Assembly: GCF_004798685.1 (NCBI RefSeq)
Contig: NZ_CP039291.1
Location: forward strand, 3,100,001 to 3,164,000
Direction of reading: 5' to 3'
Length of the DNA: 64,000 bases
Source of the DNA: Cellulomonas shaoxiangyii
Lineage (GTDB): Bacteria; Actinomycetota; Actinomycetes; Actinomycetales; Cellulomonadaceae
A program made the translations under genes and the position numbers. The notes beneath the pieces are model-generated. The model saw only the letters and a program-made list of their open reading frames with translations, was not told where the DNA came from and did not search any database. Each line of letters begins with the position of its first letter. Position 1 is the first letter of the stretch. Shown in pieces: positions 17,843-26,054 of this stretch.

Positions 17843-18053
17843 GCCCGGCGGCGGGAAGCCCCGGACGGCGGCGACGGCCTCGAGCCACAGGTCCTCAAGG
17901 TCACGGGCGCGGTCGGTCCGCATCCACGTCTCGACGGCCGTGTCGAGGCACGCCAGCGCGCACGCGCGTCGCGCGGCTGCTCGGCCGCCGCACGCGGGTC
18001 CGGGCGATGGCCCGCATCGCCGGTGACCGCCTGCTGGCCGGCGGGCCGGCCTA
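17843..18053 (-). pseudogene. Remnant of a TetR-type regulator C-terminus
   Basis: One minus frame ending TAG at 17843 reads RRACALACLDTAVETWMRTD and then RARDLEDLWLEAVAAVRGF, the pattern of the last helices of TetR-family regulators. Upstream the match moves to another frame (ARTRVRRPSSRA), implying a frameshift. No start and no HTH remain. Treated as decayed; low certainty. Confidence 0.3.
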
Positions 18054-18055
18054 GG

Positions 18056-18607
18056 TCAGCCCGCGGAACGCTCGCGCCGCAGCACGAACACGTACGGGTG
18101 CGGCTGCCCGCGCAGGTCCATGACCCCGAGCAGCGTGTCGTCGTCGACGCGCCGGAACACGTCGATGATCGGCAGCCGGTCGTAGACCATCGCCGCCGAA
18201 GCGACGCCCCGGTAGGTGACCGTCCGCAGGCGCGCCTGGGGCCTCGACGTCGTGAGCAGCGGCCTGACCAGCGCGAACGCCCGTGCCGCGACGGCTCGCG
18301 GCACGACCGGCGCCAGCCGCAGCGCGGGGCCGACGGGCAGCAGCGTCGGGGTGATGCTCACGAGCCGCCCGCGCGCGCCACGGAACACGAGCGGGTGCAC
18401 GACGTCGGCCGTGTCCATGCGCTTGCCGTACCAGCCGAGCGCCTCCAGCAGCCCGTCGAAGGGGTGCCCGGTGGGGATTCCGCGGCCCGCCCACCGGCCC
18501 AGCAGCCCGTCGATCCCGACCGGCTCCAGGGTGTCCAGCAGGTCCAGGACGGCGCCGGGGTCGGCGCCGTCCTGGAGTGCCTCCAGCCGTGCGGTGGAGT
18601 CGGGCAT
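18056..18607 (-). CDS. GXWXG/DUF4334 domain protein
   Basis: A 183-residue protein. The N-terminal GXWXG region is GLLGRWAGRGIPTGHPFDGL with EALGWYGKRM. The C-terminal DUF4334 part is VTYRGVASAAMVYDRLPIID followed by FRRVDDDTLLGVMD. The family has no assigned biochemical role. GGAGGAG lies upstream of the ATG at 18607. It is 54 bp downstream of the adhesin gene, on the same strand. Confidence 0.85.
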   Translation of the reverse strand: MPDSTARLEALQDGADPGAVLDLLDTLEPVGIDGLLGRWAGRGIPTGHPFDGLLEALGWYGKRMDTADVVHPLVFRGARGRLVSITPTLLPVGPALRLAPVVPRAVAARAFALVRPLLTTSRPQARLRTVTYRGVASAAMVYDRLPIIDVFRRVDDDTLLGVMDLRGQPHPYVFVLRRERSAG

Positions 18608-18660
18608 CGGCAGGGCTCCTCCGTCGCGTGCGGTGCGGTGGAGGACGACGCTACGACCTC

Positions 18661-21600
18661 CTACGACCTCCTCCGGCGCACGCCCCACGTCATCGCGGCA
18701 CCGGTCGCCAGCAGCGCGAGCGCGCCCAGAGCGAGCGGCGCGTCCGTGCCGCCGGTGGCCGCGAGCCAGTACGGCGCCCGCCGCGCCGGTGTGGTCCAGG
18801 ACGACCCGGACGACGGCGGGGTCTCCGGCGTCACGACCGGGTGCGTCGTCGACCGGCAGTCGTCCGTGGGGTCCACCAGGACGGCGAGCGTCACCGGCAC
18901 CGTCGGGTCGCACGGCTCCGCCCCGGGGGCCGTCACGACGTTGCGCAGCGTCACCCCGCTCACGCCGTCGTCCACCCGCACCTGGTAGGTGAGCGTCTGC
19001 GCGCCCTGCAGCGTCGGCAGGAGCCACGTGAGCCGGGTGCCGGACGGGAACGCCGTCCCCGCGCTCGCGTCGATGCTGCCCTCGACCAGGGTCGCGCCCA
19101 CCAGCACGCCCGCGAGCTCGTCGACGACCAGGACGCCGTCGACGCTCGCGCCCCCGACGGGCTCCACCCGGATCGTGTAGGTGATGACGTCGCCCGGCTG
19201 CACCGATGCCCCGGACGGCGGGTCGCTCTCCTTGACGGCGGTCCACGCGGGCGGCGGCGGCACCGGGGAGTCGTCGTTCGTCACCGTGCACGTGACGTCG
19301 TCGCCGGCGGCGAGGTCGAGCGCGTCGCCGTCGAGCGCGACGGGCTCGCCCCGGTTCACGCACACCCATCCCGCCGTGTAGCCGCCGGGACCCTCCTCCG
19401 TCAGGACGTACCTCCCGGGTGCGACGGGCGACGCGGTGACTGCCGCGCCGTTCTCGCCAGGGACGCCGGAGACCGTCTCCGGTCCCTGCGCGGTGAGCGT
19501 CCAGTCCGCCGGGGACGCGGTCCCGCCGTCGTCGTTGACGACCACCTTGACGAGCGTCAGGAGGGGCAGCGCGTACTGGTTGACGACGGTGCAGCGGACC
19601 GTCTCCCCGTTGGCGACGGTGACCGTGTCGCCCTCGAGGGTGCCGCCCTCGCACGTCCACGGCGACGCGGTGTAGCCGGCCGGTCCGCCCGTCTCGGACA
19701 GGGTGTACGCACCGGCGGGCACCTCGACGTCGGTCACGGCCGCGTCCCCGGTGCGCCCCGAGATCGCCTGCGCCGACGTGTCGGCCGCGAGCGTCCAGTC
19801 GGTCGGCACGGCCGTGCCGCCGCCGGTGTTCACGACGTCCTTGAGCAGCGTCAGCCGCCCCGGCTGGTCGTCGTTGAGGAGCGTGCAGGTGACGTCCTGC
19901 CCGGTGTCGATGGCGACCACGCCGTCCTCGACCGGCAGGTCCTCCTCCTCGGTGCCGCACGCCCACTCGCTCGCGGTGTACCCCGGGAGCCCGTCCTCGG
20001 TGAGCGCGTAGCTGCCGACCGCCACGGGTCCGGCGGTGATCGCGTCGTCCCCGGTCCGGCCCGTCAGGACCGCCGTGGGCCCGGTCGCGGTGAGGACCAC
20101 GTCGCGCGGCTGCGCCGTGCCGCCGTCGTCGTTGGTCACCTCCTTGACGAGGGTCAGCGTGGACGGGACGGCCGTGTTGGTGATCGTGCAGGTCACGTCC
20201 GCGCCGTTCGTCAGCGGGAGCGAGCCCTGGTCGAGCTCGACCGGCGCACCGGCCGCGTCGACGCAGCCCCACTCGCCCGTCTCGAAACCCGGCACGAACG
20301 ACTCGGAGAGCGCATAGCTGCCCGCCGAGACGTCGACGTCGGTGACGCCGTCGGCGCCGTTGCCCGAGACGGCGTCCTGACCCGGGATGCCCTGCGGCGC
20401 CGCGGTCAGCGTCCAGTCCGCCGGCGTCCGCGTCGATCCCGTCGTCCCGGGGTCCACGACCTTGCGCAGGGTCAGCTGCGCCGGCTGGTCGTCGTTGACG
20501 ATCGTGCACGTGACGTCCTGGCCGAGGCCGATCGCGACCGACCCGTCCTCGACGGGCAGATCGGTGCCGCCGTCGGCGCACGTCCAGGCGCCCGCGGTGT
20601 ACCCGGCGGGTCCGGACTCGGTGAGCGCGTAGCTGCCGATGGCGACCGGTGCGGCGGTCACGGCTGCGTCGCCGGTCACGCCGGTCCGGCCCGCGGTGGG
20701 GCCGGTGGCCGTGAGCGTCCAGGCGCCCGCGGCGGCCGTACCGCCGTCGTCGTTCGTGACCTCCTTGACCAGGGTCAGCAGCGGCTGCTGCGCCGTGTTC
20801 GTGATCGTGCACGTCACGTCCGCGCCGTTCGCGAGCGCCACGACGCCGTCCTCGACGGCCACGTCCCCGCCGGCCGCGTCGACGCACCCCCACGCGCCCG
20901 CGTCGAAGCCCGCGACGTCCGACTCCGACAGCGCGTAGCTGCCCGCGGCCACCTGCACGTCGGTCACGCCGTCCGCACCGTCCCCCGAGACGGGGTCCTG
21001 GCCGGCGATGCCCTGCGGCGTCGCCGTCACGGTCCAGTCCGCGGCCGTCTGCGTCGCGCCCGACTCGCCCGCGTCCACCACCTTGCGCAGCGTGAGCTCC
21101 GCCGGCTGGTCGTCGTTGACGATCGTGCAGGTCACGTCCTGGCCGAGGCCGATCGCGACCGCGGCGTCCTCGACGGGCACCTCGGTGCCGCCGTCGGCGC
21201 ACGTCCACGTCCCGGCGGTGTACCCGGCCGGTCCGGACTCCGACAGCGCGTAGCTGCCGATCGCCACGGGCGCGTCGGTGACCGCGTCGTCCCCGGTCAC
21301 GCCGGTGAGCCCGGCGGTGGGTCCGGTCGCCGTCAACGTCCAGGCGTCCGTACCGGCCGCCCCGCCGTCGTCGTTCGTGACCTCCTTGACCAGGGTCAAC
21401 GTCGGCTGCTGCGCCGTGTTCGTGATCGTGCACGTCACGTCCGCGCCGTTCGCGAGCGCCACGACGCCGTCCTCGACGGCCACGTCCCCGCCGGCCGCGT
21501 CGGCGCACTCCCACGCGCCCGCGTCGAAGCCCGCGACCTCGGACTCCGACAGCGCGTAGCTGCCCGCCACGACCTCGACGTCGGTCACGCCCTCGGCGCC

Positions 21601-24435
21601 GTCGCCCGAGACCGGGTCCTGGTCCTCGATCCCCTGCGGTGTCGCGGTCAGCGTCCAGTCCGCGGGGGTCTGCGTCGCCCCCGTCGTGCCCGGCTCGACG
21701 ACCTTGCGGAGCGTGAGCTGCGCGGGGTCGTCGGCGTTCACGAAGGTGCACAGGACGCTCTGGCCGGCACCCACCGTGATCTCCGTGACCTCCTGGGGGA
21801 CGCCGTCGACGAGGCACTCGAGCCCCGTGAGGCCGTAGCCGGCCGGGCCGCTCTCGCTCAGGGCGTAGGGGTGCCCGGGCCGGATCTCGACCGCCTGGGC
21901 GTCCTCCGGCGCGGCGCCGGCGACCTCGACGTCGGCGAGCCCCGCGACGGGCGGCGTGGTGCCCGGGACCGCGCGCAGCGTGAAGTCGGACGCCACCGCC
22001 GTGCCCCCGGCCGCGTTGACGACCTCCTTCGCGAGCGTCAGCTGTGCCGTCTGGTTGGTCGCCGTGCACAGGATCCGGGCGGCGAGCGGGACCGTGACGC
22101 CGCCGTTGAGGCCGTCGGTGAACCCCGGGACGACCTCCCCCGCGCTGGTGACGCGGTTGCACGCCCACGACCCGGTCGACTGCGGGTACACCTGCAGGTC
22201 GGACCGCTGGTCCACCTGCACGTAGGTCGCCGGACCGCCCGACTCCGCGAGCTGGTACGGCACGCCGGCCGTCACCACCTGCTCGGTCACTGCCGCGCTG
22301 CCCGCCTGCCCGCTCGGCCCCGGCAGCTGCCCCGCGGGCGCGCCGGGTGCCGGCAACGCGGCGAGGTCCCAGAGGGTGGGCGCCGCGCTGCCCTCGACGT
22401 TCTTCGCGAGCGTCAGCCGGGACTCGCAGTCGATCGTGTTGCGGATCACGACGAGGTTGTCGCCCTCCGCGAGCGTCACGTCGTACCCCGCGCCGGTGAC
22501 CGGGGTGGGCGTCACGGGCTCACCGTCGACCTCGACGACCTCGGCCTCCGCGACGTCGCAGAGGTCGAGGTCCACCTCCGGCGTCTGCAGCGTCAGGTCC
22601 TCCTGGACCGTCACGGTGTTCCCCGCGACGTACCCCGTGCGCGTCACGCTCCAGGCCTGGGGCGTCGCGCCTGCCGCGCCGGGGCCCGTGAGGGTCAGCT
22701 GCGAGGTGAAGCCGGGAGGCTGGCCGCCTTCCGGCACGGGGTCGGCGCCGTTGATCACCCACAGCTTGTCGACCGTGACCGAGGCGGGCCCGGCCACCTG
22801 GTTGTAGACCGTGCAGCTGATCGCGGCGGTGCTCGCCACGTCCACGGAGAAGCCGGTCGCCCCGGCGTTCGTGACGGCCACGGGCTGCCCCGTGTCGAGG
22901 TCCGTGCAGACCGCGTTCGCCCCGTCGACGGGGAACAGGGCGGTGCCCTCCTGCGGCTCCTCCTGCACCTCGATCGTGCCCGCGGTGGTCCCGGCGTCGT
23001 AGGTGATCGGGAAGTTCACCGCGCTCGACGCGTCCGTCGTCGCACCGGGCGTCGGCAGCGTGACGCCGGTCGACGTCGTGGACGCGCCGAACGTCCACCC
23101 GGCACCAGCGGGCGTGGCGCTCGCGACGTCGCCGCCCGAGCCGACGATCTGCTTGACCACCGACAACGAGCCGGCGCACTCCCCGAGCGCCAGCTGGCGC
23201 AGCGCCTGGCCGACGACCGTGTAGTCGGACACCTGGTAGTGGTCGGCGGCCTGTGAGTTCGTGCCGTCGTACCGGACGGGACCCGAGATCGCGGCGAGGT
23301 TCTGCGCGGTCGTCGGGTCGCTCACACCGGCCCCGACACCGACGGCGAGGACGCGGGTGCCCTGCGCCTTGACGGCGTTGGCGGAGAAGATGCCGTTCTC
23401 GGTCTCGCGGAAGCGGTTGAAGTTGCCGGGGCCCTCGGCGGGCTGCGAGTAGAAGGTCGGGTCCCCGTCGGTGATGACGACCGCGATGTCGTAGGACGCG
23501 TCCGCCTCGGCGGCGGCGGCGAGGCCGCGGTCCCAGTTGGTGCCGCCGCCCGACGTCCACGCCGCGTAGCGGGACTTGACCGCGTCGGCGCTCGCCTGCG
23601 TCGAGATGGAGGTGAGGCCGGGGTAGTTCTGCGTCGCGCCCGTCGCGGGGCTGGCGTTGGAGAACGAGAACACGGCCATCTCCGACGGCGTGCCGACCAG
23701 CGAGTCGACGAAGGTGTCCGCCGCCGCCTTGAGCTGGACCAGCTGCGGTGCGGTCACCGAGCCGGAGAGGTCGAGGATCAGCGCGACCCGCAGGCCGCAC
23801 TGCTGCAGCGGCGCGGGGTTGACCCTCGACTGCTGCCAGGTGCCGCCGGACGCGGTGCGGTTCGTGCTCCCCGTCCCGACCATGAAGGCCGACTGCGAGC
23901 TGTACGTGCTGCCGGCGCGCAGGGTCGTGCCCGTGCGGAACCGGTACGCCGTCAGCTGGGAGCCCGTGCCGTCGCCGTTGCCCGTGCGCAGCGTCGCGTT
24001 CGCGGTGAAACCGGACGGCACGCCGGTCTGCACGACCCAGAACCTGCGGTCGCAGTTGGCGCCCGCGCCGAGGAAGCACCCGAAGGCGCCCGGCTCGGTG
24101 TCCGGGACGACGAAGCTGCAGTCACCGTCGGCGTCCGACACGCACGTCGCCCAGTCGGCGGCGACCGGCGTGGTGGGCTCGGTCGTGCCGTCGTAGAGCT
24201 GCAGCGTCACCCCGGCGAGGCCGGAGACACCCGTCGTGCCCTGGCGGTCGGCCCCCACCCGGACGGTGATGACCGCGTTGTCGCCGGTCGCCGGTGGCAC
24301 CGCCATCGGCACCGCTGCCGGGACGCCCCCGGCGCTCAGCCCCTGGGCCGACGCCGCGCCGGCGAGCCCGAAGGCCAGCACCGCCGATGCCAGTGCAGCG
24401 ACGGCGCGCAGCGCGCGCCCAGACCTGTGTTCCAT
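18661..24435 (-). CDS. Giant von Willebrand A adhesin with SpaA-like repeats and LAATG sorting signal
   Basis: A 1,924-residue cell-wall protein. Residues 1-32 are a signal peptide. An Ig-like head (about 50-200) precedes a VWA domain (about 215-410) whose metal site is visible as LILDLSGSVTA and AVVITDGDPT. About fourteen prealbumin/SpaA-like beta repeats follow, alternating two types (TLRKVVDPG... and TLTLVKEVTNDDGG...). The C-terminus is WLAATGGTDAPLALGALALL then RRRRS: an LAxTG sorting signal, membrane segment and basic tail. It should be exported and sortase-anchored as an adhesin or pilus-tip-like protein. The LAxTG form suits class E sortases. Confidence 0.9.
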   Translation of the reverse strand: MEHRSGRALRAVAALASAVLAFGLAGAASAQGLSAGGVPAAVPMAVPPATGDNAVITVRVGADRQGTTGVSGLAGVTLQLYDGTTEPTTPVAADWATCVSDADGDCSFVVPDTEPGAFGCFLGAGANCDRRFWVVQTGVPSGFTANATLRTGNGDGTGSQLTAYRFRTGTTLRAGSTYSSQSAFMVGTGSTNRTASGGTWQQSRVNPAPLQQCGLRVALILDLSGSVTAPQLVQLKAAADTFVDSLVGTPSEMAVFSFSNASPATGATQNYPGLTSISTQASADAVKSRYAAWTSGGGTNWDRGLAAAAEADASYDIAVVITDGDPTFYSQPAEGPGNFNRFRETENGIFSANAVKAQGTRVLAVGVGAGVSDPTTAQNLAAISGPVRYDGTNSQAADHYQVSDYTVVGQALRQLALGECAGSLSVVKQIVGSGGDVASATPAGAGWTFGASTTSTGVTLPTPGATTDASSAVNFPITYDAGTTAGTIEVQEEPQEGTALFPVDGANAVCTDLDTGQPVAVTNAGATGFSVDVASTAAISCTVYNQVAGPASVTVDKLWVINGADPVPEGGQPPGFTSQLTLTGPGAAGATPQAWSVTRTGYVAGNTVTVQEDLTLQTPEVDLDLCDVAEAEVVEVDGEPVTPTPVTGAGYDVTLAEGDNLVVIRNTIDCESRLTLAKNVEGSAAPTLWDLAALPAPGAPAGQLPGPSGQAGSAAVTEQVVTAGVPYQLAESGGPATYVQVDQRSDLQVYPQSTGSWACNRVTSAGEVVPGFTDGLNGGVTVPLAARILCTATNQTAQLTLAKEVVNAAGGTAVASDFTLRAVPGTTPPVAGLADVEVAGAAPEDAQAVEIRPGHPYALSESGPAGYGLTGLECLVDGVPQEVTEITVGAGQSVLCTFVNADDPAQLTLRKVVEPGTTGATQTPADWTLTATPQGIEDQDPVSGDGAEGVTDVEVVAGSYALSESEVAGFDAGAWECADAAGGDVAVEDGVVALANGADVTCTITNTAQQPTLTLVKEVTNDDGGAAGTDAWTLTATGPTAGLTGVTGDDAVTDAPVAIGSYALSESGPAGYTAGTWTCADGGTEVPVEDAAVAIGLGQDVTCTIVNDDQPAELTLRKVVDAGESGATQTAADWTVTATPQGIAGQDPVSGDGADGVTDVQVAAGSYALSESDVAGFDAGAWGCVDAAGGDVAVEDGVVALANGADVTCTITNTAQQPLLTLVKEVTNDDGGTAAAGAWTLTATGPTAGRTGVTGDAAVTAAPVAIGSYALTESGPAGYTAGAWTCADGGTDLPVEDGSVAIGLGQDVTCTIVNDDQPAQLTLRKVVDPGTTGSTRTPADWTLTAAPQGIPGQDAVSGNGADGVTDVDVSAGSYALSESFVPGFETGEWGCVDAAGAPVELDQGSLPLTNGADVTCTITNTAVPSTLTLVKEVTNDDGGTAQPRDVVLTATGPTAVLTGRTGDDAITAGPVAVGSYALTEDGLPGYTASEWACGTEEEDLPVEDGVVAIDTGQDVTCTLLNDDQPGRLTLLKDVVNTGGGTAVPTDWTLAADTSAQAISGRTGDAAVTDVEVPAGAYTLSETGGPAGYTASPWTCEGGTLEGDTVTVANGETVRCTVVNQYALPLLTLVKVVVNDDGGTASPADWTLTAQGPETVSGVPGENGAAVTASPVAPGRYVLTEEGPGGYTAGWVCVNRGEPVALDGDALDLAAGDDVTCTVTNDDSPVPPPPAWTAVKESDPPSGASVQPGDVITYTIRVEPVGGASVDGVLVVDELAGVLVGATLVEGSIDASAGTAFPSGTRLTWLLPTLQGAQTLTYQVRVDDGVSGVTLRNVVTAPGAEPCDPTVPVTLAVLVDPTDDCRSTTHPVVTPETPPSSGSSWTTPARRAPYWLAATGGTDAPLALGALALLATGAAMTWGVRRRRS
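19890..21750 (-). repeat. Threefold 621-bp tandem repeat inside the adhesin
   Basis: Matching positions recur at exact 621-bp steps. The K-V-V start of type A repeats is at 20461, 21082 and 21703. The K-E-V start of type B repeats is at 20142, 20763 and 21384. The unit is therefore an A+B pair of 207 residues. High identity at DNA level implies recent duplication or gene conversion; diverged repeats lie on both sides (to about 19.3 and 22.4 kb). Confidence 0.8.
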
Positions 24436-24627
24436 GGCGTCCCCCCGGTCGCACGGAATACGCACCGCCGACGGTGCGACCTCGAACGTACACCGGAAGG
24501 GAGGAATCCGACGTTCCGAGCGAAAAGCGCAGGTGCCGGACGCGGGCGGCAGCCCTGCGCAGGGGGCCCGTGACGGCGGGGAACGCGTGGTCGCGGGCCC
24601 GGGCTCGTCCTCCCGGACCGGCGGAGA

Positions 24628-25632
24628 TCACCCGGTCCGCGCGCGGCCGAACAGCGCGGCCAGGGCGTCGTCCGAGGCGGCGAGGGCGGCGCGGTCGAAC
24701 GTGCTGCCCGCGGCGACCAGCTCGGCGGCGCCGGTGCGGTCGAGGAGCTCGGCGAGGCGCCGCTCCACGTGGGCCTGCGTGCCGGCGATCGCCGCGGCAG
24801 CGGTCTGCTCGAGGTACCCCTGCTGGCGCGGGGTGCGCGCCGCGGCACGCACGGCGGCCACCGGTTCCAGGGGCGGGAAGACACCGGTGGTCCGGCTCCG
24901 GGCCATCGCCCACGCCTCCGGCAGCAGCAGGTCGGCGGCCTCCGCGGCGGTGTCGGCGACGAGCACGTCGAGGCTGATCGCCACCCGCGGCTCCGGCTGC
25001 TGCGGGGAGGGCGTGAAGTCGCGGCGGTAGGCGGCCAGGGCCTCGAGCCCCGGCGTGGGGTCGCCGCCCACCCCCAGGAGCGGGCCGCCGACGATCACGG
25101 GCAGCCCGAGCGCGGCCGCGACCTGCAGCCCGGTCCCCGTGGCCAGGACGTGCATCGGCACCGGCCCGTCCGGCTGCGGGTGCAGGGTGATCTCCGCCGT
25201 CCCGTCCAGGAACCCCCGCAGCTCGGCGAGGTCGGCGGCGAAGTCCCGCTCGGTCTCCCGCAGGGCCCGGCGCACCGGCGGCGTGAAGCCCGGCGAGCGG
25301 CCGAGCCCGAGGTCGACGCGACCGGGCGCGAAGGCGGCCAGCGTGGCGAACTGCTCGGCCACCACGAGCGGCTGGTGGTGCGGCAGCATCACCCCGGCCG
25401 AGCCGAGGCGGACGGTCGTCGTCGCCCCGGCGACCGCCGCGAGCAGGACCGCCGGAGCGGCGCCCGCGATCCCCGGGACGCCGTGGTGCTCGGCGACCCA
25501 GAACCGGTCGTACCCGAAGCGCTCGGCGCGCGTCGCGCGTGCGACGGTGCCGCGGAGCGCGGCGGCGTCGGTCTCGCCGACGCGCGTGCGGGAGCGGTCC
25601 AGCAGGGAGAGGCGGACGTCGGGGTCGATCAC
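24628..25632 (-). CDS. LLM-class flavin-dependent oxidoreductase
   Basis: A 334-residue luciferase-like monooxygenase. Supporting segments are FGYDRFWVAEHHGVPGIAGA (the AEHH motif), TTTVRLGSAGVMLPHHQPLV, and EQFATLAAFAPGRVDLGLGR with SPG, all characteristic of LLM group 1 proteins. It should use FMN or F420 with an unknown substrate. It starts with GTG at 25632. Confidence 0.9.
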   Translation of the reverse strand: MIDPDVRLSLLDRSRTRVGETDAAALRGTVARATRAERFGYDRFWVAEHHGVPGIAGAAPAVLLAAVAGATTTVRLGSAGVMLPHHQPLVVAEQFATLAAFAPGRVDLGLGRSPGFTPPVRRALRETERDFAADLAELRGFLDGTAEITLHPQPDGPVPMHVLATGTGLQVAAALGLPVIVGGPLLGVGGDPTPGLEALAAYRRDFTPSPQQPEPRVAISLDVLVADTAAEAADLLLPEAWAMARSRTTGVFPPLEPVAAVRAAARTPRQQGYLEQTAAAAIAGTQAHVERRLAELLDRTGAAELVAAGSTFDRAALAASDDALAALFGRARTG

Positions 25633-25721
25633 GACGGGTGCAGCGCCGCCCGGCGGACGGTTGTTCCGTCCCGCCGGACGCCGCCGACCTCCGCGTCGTC
25701 AGGCGCGCGGGCCGGACCGGC

Positions 25722-25880
25722 TCAGGGCCGCCCGGACGGCCGCGCGCCGCCGCGGTTCCGGAGCCTGCTCACCAGCTCCTTGGCCTTGCGCTGGTTCTCG
25801 GGCTTCGACATCTCCCGCCGGGCGATCTGCGCCGCCTTGATCGCGAGCCCGCTCTTCATCGCCTTGCCCAGGTATCCCAT
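25722..25880 (-). CDS. Small basic protein
   Basis: 52 residues beginning MGYLGKAMKSGLAIKAAQIA and ending with an Arg/Gly/Pro tail. An amphipathic N-terminal helix is followed by REMSKPENQRKAKELVSRLR. It is short and has no known family. The start at 25880 and consistent codon bias support it; expression is unproven. Confidence 0.55.
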   Translation of the reverse strand: MGYLGKAMKSGLAIKAAQIARREMSKPENQRKAKELVSRLRNRGGARPSGRP

Positions 25881-26054
25881 GGCTGTCTCCCGTCCTCGAG
25901 GTGCCGACGACGGTACGGCCCGCCCGCCGTCCGCGCGCGGCAGAGGTGGTCAGGCGTCCCGGCCGAGCGCGGTGGACAGGCCGATGATCCCGGCGTCGAC
26001 GACTGCGACTCGAGGCATCCGCTCAGCCCATCACCCCTCGGGGCGCGGGTCGTG

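Noticed and set aside
19890..21750. Possible CRISPR array because of regular repeats
   Set aside because: The 621-bp unit is far too long, is translated throughout, and has no spacers. No CRISPR-like array is seen anywhere in the window.
18056..22168. 1,370-codon minus frame read as one protein
   Set aside because: Only the last 183 codons (DUF4334 protein) are real; the rest is an off-frame reading of the adhesin repeats.
18577..23256. 1,559-codon plus-strand open frame
   Set aside because: Antisense shadow of the adhesin repeats; Arg-rich, no domain, and its repeats simply mirror the adhesin.
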